Assembly: GCA_027574665.1 (NCBI GenBank)
Contig: CM050659.1
Coordinates: forward strand, 997,001-1,061,000
DNA from: Rhynochetos jubatus
Lineage: Eukaryota; Chordata; Aves; Eurypygiformes; Rhynochetidae
Reading direction: 5' to 3'
DNA: 64,000 nt
Every line of letters starts with the position of its first letter. Position 1 is the stretch's first letter. The position numbers were made by a program, and so were the translations under genes. Positions 61,355 through 64,000 of the stretch are shown here, one piece after another. The notes under the pieces are model-generated. The model did no database searches. It saw only the letters and a list, made by a program, of their open reading frames with translations, and was not told the origin of the DNA.

Positions 61355-64000
61355 CGGAGAGGCTGGAATGCGCGGCTCGTTGAAGCGTCTGCCCGAACAC
61401 GGACATCTGAAGCAGCACTGTAATGCGACCAAACAGAAAGAGTTAGGAGAGAATTTCTTGTCCCTTCTTGCTGCGCCTTTGCAGAGCACTGCGTGCCAGA
61501 GCAGCCGGACCGCTGCGTTGCTTGCAATCTCCAGTTCCAACAGTGCCACAGTTCCTCGGCAACAGAAAGAGCTAGGAAGGAATTGCTTACGCTGTTTTCT
61601 CTCGCTGTGCTCTAGCAGTTCGTTCCCTTTTCGGCAGAGCGCGGGACCGCTTGCAAAGCCCAGAAACAAACCTCTCCCTTTTCCTCCAAAAGGGAAAGAG
61701 CTACGAGGGAATTTCTTAGCGAAACCTTGTTTGTTTTGGCAGAGCACTGCATGCCTCTTAAGACAGAGCTCTGTATCCCCGGGAAAGTCGAAATCCACAG
61801 GGTCACCTTCTCTGTGCTAACAGGCTCGGAGAGGCTCGAATGCGCGGCTCGTTGAAGCGTCTGCCCGAACACGGCCATCTGAAGCAGCACTGTAATGCGA
61901 CCAAACAGAAAGAGTTAGGAGAGAATTTCTTGTCCCTTCTTGCTGCGCCTTTGCAGAGCACTGCGTGCCAGAGCAGCCGGACCGCTGCGTTGCTTGCAAT
62001 CTCCAGTTCCAACAGTGCCACAGTTCCTCGGCAACAGAAAGAGCTAGGAAGGAATTGCTTACGCTGTTTTCTCTCGCTGTGCTCTAGCAGTTCGTTCCCT
62101 TTTCGGCAGAGCGCGGGACCGCTTGCAAAGCCCAGAAACAAACCTCTCCCTTTTCCTCCAAAAGGGAAAGAGCTACGAGGGAATTTCTTAGCGAAACCTT
62201 GTTTGTTTTGGCAGAGCACTGCATGCCTCTTAAGACAGAGCTCTGTATCCCCGGGAAAGTCGAAATCCACGGGGTCACCTTCTCTGTGCTAACAGGCTCG
62301 GAGAGGCTCGAATGCGCGGCTCGTTGAAGCGTCTGCCCGAACACGGCCATCTGAAGCAGCACTGTAATGCGACCAAACAGAAAGAGTTAGGAGAGAATTT
62401 CTTGTCCCTTCTTGCTGCGCCCTTGCAGAGCACTGCGTGCCAGAGCAGCCGGACCGCTGCGTTGCTTGCAATCTCCAGTTCCAACAGAGCCACTGTTCCT
62501 CGGCAACAGAAAGAGCTAGGAAGGAATTGCTTACGCTGTTTTCTCTCGCTGTGCTCTAGCAGTTCGTTCCCTTTTCGGCAGAGCGCGGGACCGCTTGCAA
62601 AGATTAGAAACAAACCTCTCCCTTTTCCTCCAAAAGGGAAAGAGCTACGAGGGAATTTCTTAGCGAAACCTTGTTTGTTTTGGCAGAGCACTGCATGCCT
62701 CTTAAGACAGAGCTCTGTATCCCCGGGAAAGTCGAAATCCACAGGGTCACCTTCTCTGTGCTAACAGGCTCGGAGAGGCTGGAATGCGCGGCTCGTTGAA
62801 GCGTCTGCCCGAACACGGACATCTGAAGCAGCACTGTAATGCGACCAAACAGAAAGAGTTAGGAGAGAATTTCTTGTCCCTTCTTGCTGCGCCTTTGCAG
62901 AGCACTGCGTGCCAGAGCAGCCGGACCGCTGCGTTGCTTGCAATCTCCAGTTCCAACAGTGCCACAGTTCCTCGGCAACAAAAAGAGCTAGGAAGGAATT
63001 GCTTACGCTGTTTTCTCTCGCTGTGCTCTAGCAGTTCGTTCCCTTTTCGGCAGAGCGCGGGACCGCTTGCAAAGCTTAGAAAGAAACCTCTCCCTTTTCC
63101 TCCAAAAGGGAAAGAGCTACGAGGGAATTTCTTAGCGAAACCTTGTTTGTTTTGGCAGAGCACTGCATGCCTCTTAAGACAGAGCTCTGGATCCCCGGGA
63201 AAGTCGAAATCCACAGGGTCACCTTCTCTGTGCTAACAGGCTCGGAGAGGCTCGAATGCGCGGCTCGTTGAAGCGTCTGCCCGAACACGGACATCTGAAG
63301 CAGCACTGTAATGCGACCAAACAGAAAGAGTTAGGAGAGAATTTCTTGTCCCTTCTTGCTGCGCCTTTGCAGAGCACTGCGTGCCAGAGCAGCCGGACCG
63401 CTGCGTTGCTTGCAATCTCCAGTTCCAACAGAGCCACTGTTCCTCGGCAACAGAAAGAGCTAGGAAGGAATTGCTTACGCTGTTTTCTCTCGCTGTGCTC
63501 TAGCAGTTCGTTCCCTTTTCGGCAGAGCGCAGGACCGCTTGCAAAGCTTAGAAACAAACCTCTCCCTTTTCCTCCAAAAGGGAAAGAGCTACGAGGGAAT
63601 TTCTTAGCGAAACCTTGTTTGTTTTGGCAGAGCACTGCATGCCTCTTAAGACAGAGCTCTGTATCCCCGGGAAAGTCGAAATCCACAGGGTCACCTTCTC
63701 TGTGCTAACAGGCTCGGAGAGGCTCGAATGCGCGGCTCGTTGAAGCGTCTGCCCGAACACGGACATCTGAAGCAGCACTGTAATGCGACCAAACAGAAAG
63801 AGTTAGGAGAGAATTTCTTGTCCCTTCTTGCTGCGCCTTTGCAGAGCACTGCGTGCCAGAGCAGCCGGACCGCTGCGTTGCTTGCAATCTCCAGTTCCAA
63901 CAGAGCCACAGTTCCTCGGCAACAAAAAGAGGTAGGAAGGAATTGCTTGCGCTGATTTCTCTCGCTGTGCTCTAGCAGTTCGTTCCCATTTCGGCAGAGC
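61355..64000. repeat. Beta-family block 3 (units 131-136, last unit truncated by the window)
   Basis: All units read ACCGCTGCG. Units 131-132 are AAGCCCAG type, 133 is GAGCCACTG with AAGATTAG, 134 is a mosaic, 135 has GCGCAGGACC, and the partial unit 136 is type B (GAGGTAGG with GCTGATTTC and CCCATTTCGG). Units 132-133 resemble 126-127, suggesting that the junction before unit 128 split related sequence. The array continues past the right edge. Confidence 0.85.
62771..63242. repeat. Unit 134: mosaic monomer with alpha and beta markers
   Basis: The unit has the beta markers ACCGCTGCG and CAACAAAAAGAG in its first half, AGAAAGAAACC (otherwise only in alpha units such as 37, 41, 46, 53, 56, 61, 66, 71, 90, 95) at about 63077-63087, then CTGGATCC. 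The combination occurs in no other unit in the window, so it most likely arose by exchange or conversion between families. Confidence 0.75.

Larger units (their letters stand above)
1..64000. repeat. 472-bp satellite DNA array, 135.6 head-to-tail copies
   Basis: The same 472-bp sequence repeats from the first to the last base with no interruption. The word GAATGCGCGGCTCGTTGAAG recurs at 12, 484, 956, 1428 and so on to 63726. All copies share one orientation. Length departs from 472 only in units 16 and 20 (minus 1), 29 (plus 1) and 127 (minus 5). Monomers differ mostly by single substitutions drawn from a limited set of shared sites, which is how concertedly evolving satellites look. No transposon, simple-sequence tract, telomere repeat or unique spacer breaks the array. 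Arrays of this size and regularity are known from eukaryotic centromeric and pericentromeric heterochromatin; that this one is centromeric is inference. The true array is longer than the window because neither edge shows decay. No gene is supported in any stretch. Confidence 0.98.

Noticed and set aside
1-64000. CRISPR array (regular repeats)
   Set aside because: There are no spacers: the whole 472-bp unit repeats, no cas gene is present, and the unit is far longer than a CRISPR repeat.
1-64000. Tandem rDNA, tRNA or 5S gene cluster
   Set aside because: I see no rRNA-like conserved sequence, no tRNA cloverleaf, no A/B-box pair and no T-run terminator in the monomer.
1-64000. Protein-coding megasatellite or repeat-domain gene
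   Set aside because: The 472-bp period (3 x 157 + 1) shifts the frame at every unit, so no frame reads through the array.

Overview
The window is one uninterrupted tandem satellite array. I see no protein gene, RNA gene, transposon, CRISPR array or unique sequence anywhere in the 64,000 bases. The repeating monomer is 472 bp. Phased so that unit 1 begins at base 1, there are 135 complete units plus a 286-bp partial unit (63715-64000), all in the same head-to-tail orientation, and the array runs off both window edges. Unit starts are: units 1-16 at 1+472(k-1); units 17-20 at 7552+472(k-17); units 21-29 at 9439+472(k-21); units 30-127 at 13688+472(k-30); units 128-136 at 59939+472(k-128). Only four units have a different length: 16 and 20 (471 bp), 29 (473 bp) and 127 (467 bp). 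Neighbouring monomers differ at only a handful of sites, roughly 1-3% by eye. By hand count the monomer is about 52% G+C with about 25 CpG.

The array is hierarchical. (i) The monomer is built from smaller units: three 129-bp subunits in exact register, each three ~43-bp blocks, plus an 85-bp remnant (3 x 129 + 85 = 472). (ii) Monomers carry shared diagnostic variants that group them into higher-order repeats (HORs) of 3, 5, 6 and 8 monomers. (iii) A 24-monomer, 11,328-bp block at about 30208-41535 is duplicated in tandem at 41536-52863, with every diagnostic site I compared matching. (iv) Two monomer families alternate in blocks. Alpha has ATCGCTGTG and beta has ACCGCTGCG about 150 bp into the monomer. 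Blocks: alpha 1-35399, beta 35400-41535, alpha 41536-46727, beta 46728-59938, short alpha-like 59939-61354, beta 61355-64000. The beta-to-alpha switch at 59938/59939 coincides with a small deletion scar and looks like a rearrangement junction.

Organism: a eukaryote, because a megasatellite-scale array with nested HORs is typical of centromeric or pericentromeric heterochromatin. The ~43-bp building block and moderate G+C recall avian 41-43-bp-based heterochromatic repeats, but I do not recognise the family, so a vertebrate or bird source is only a weak guess. Open reading frames of 60-200 codons recur on both strands in every unit. They are by-products of a stop-poor repeat whose length is not a multiple of three, and none is annotated as a gene. 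The most informative content is the architecture: a nested record of unequal exchange and conversion, and one conserved motif per monomer that comes close to the essential core of the CENP-B box.
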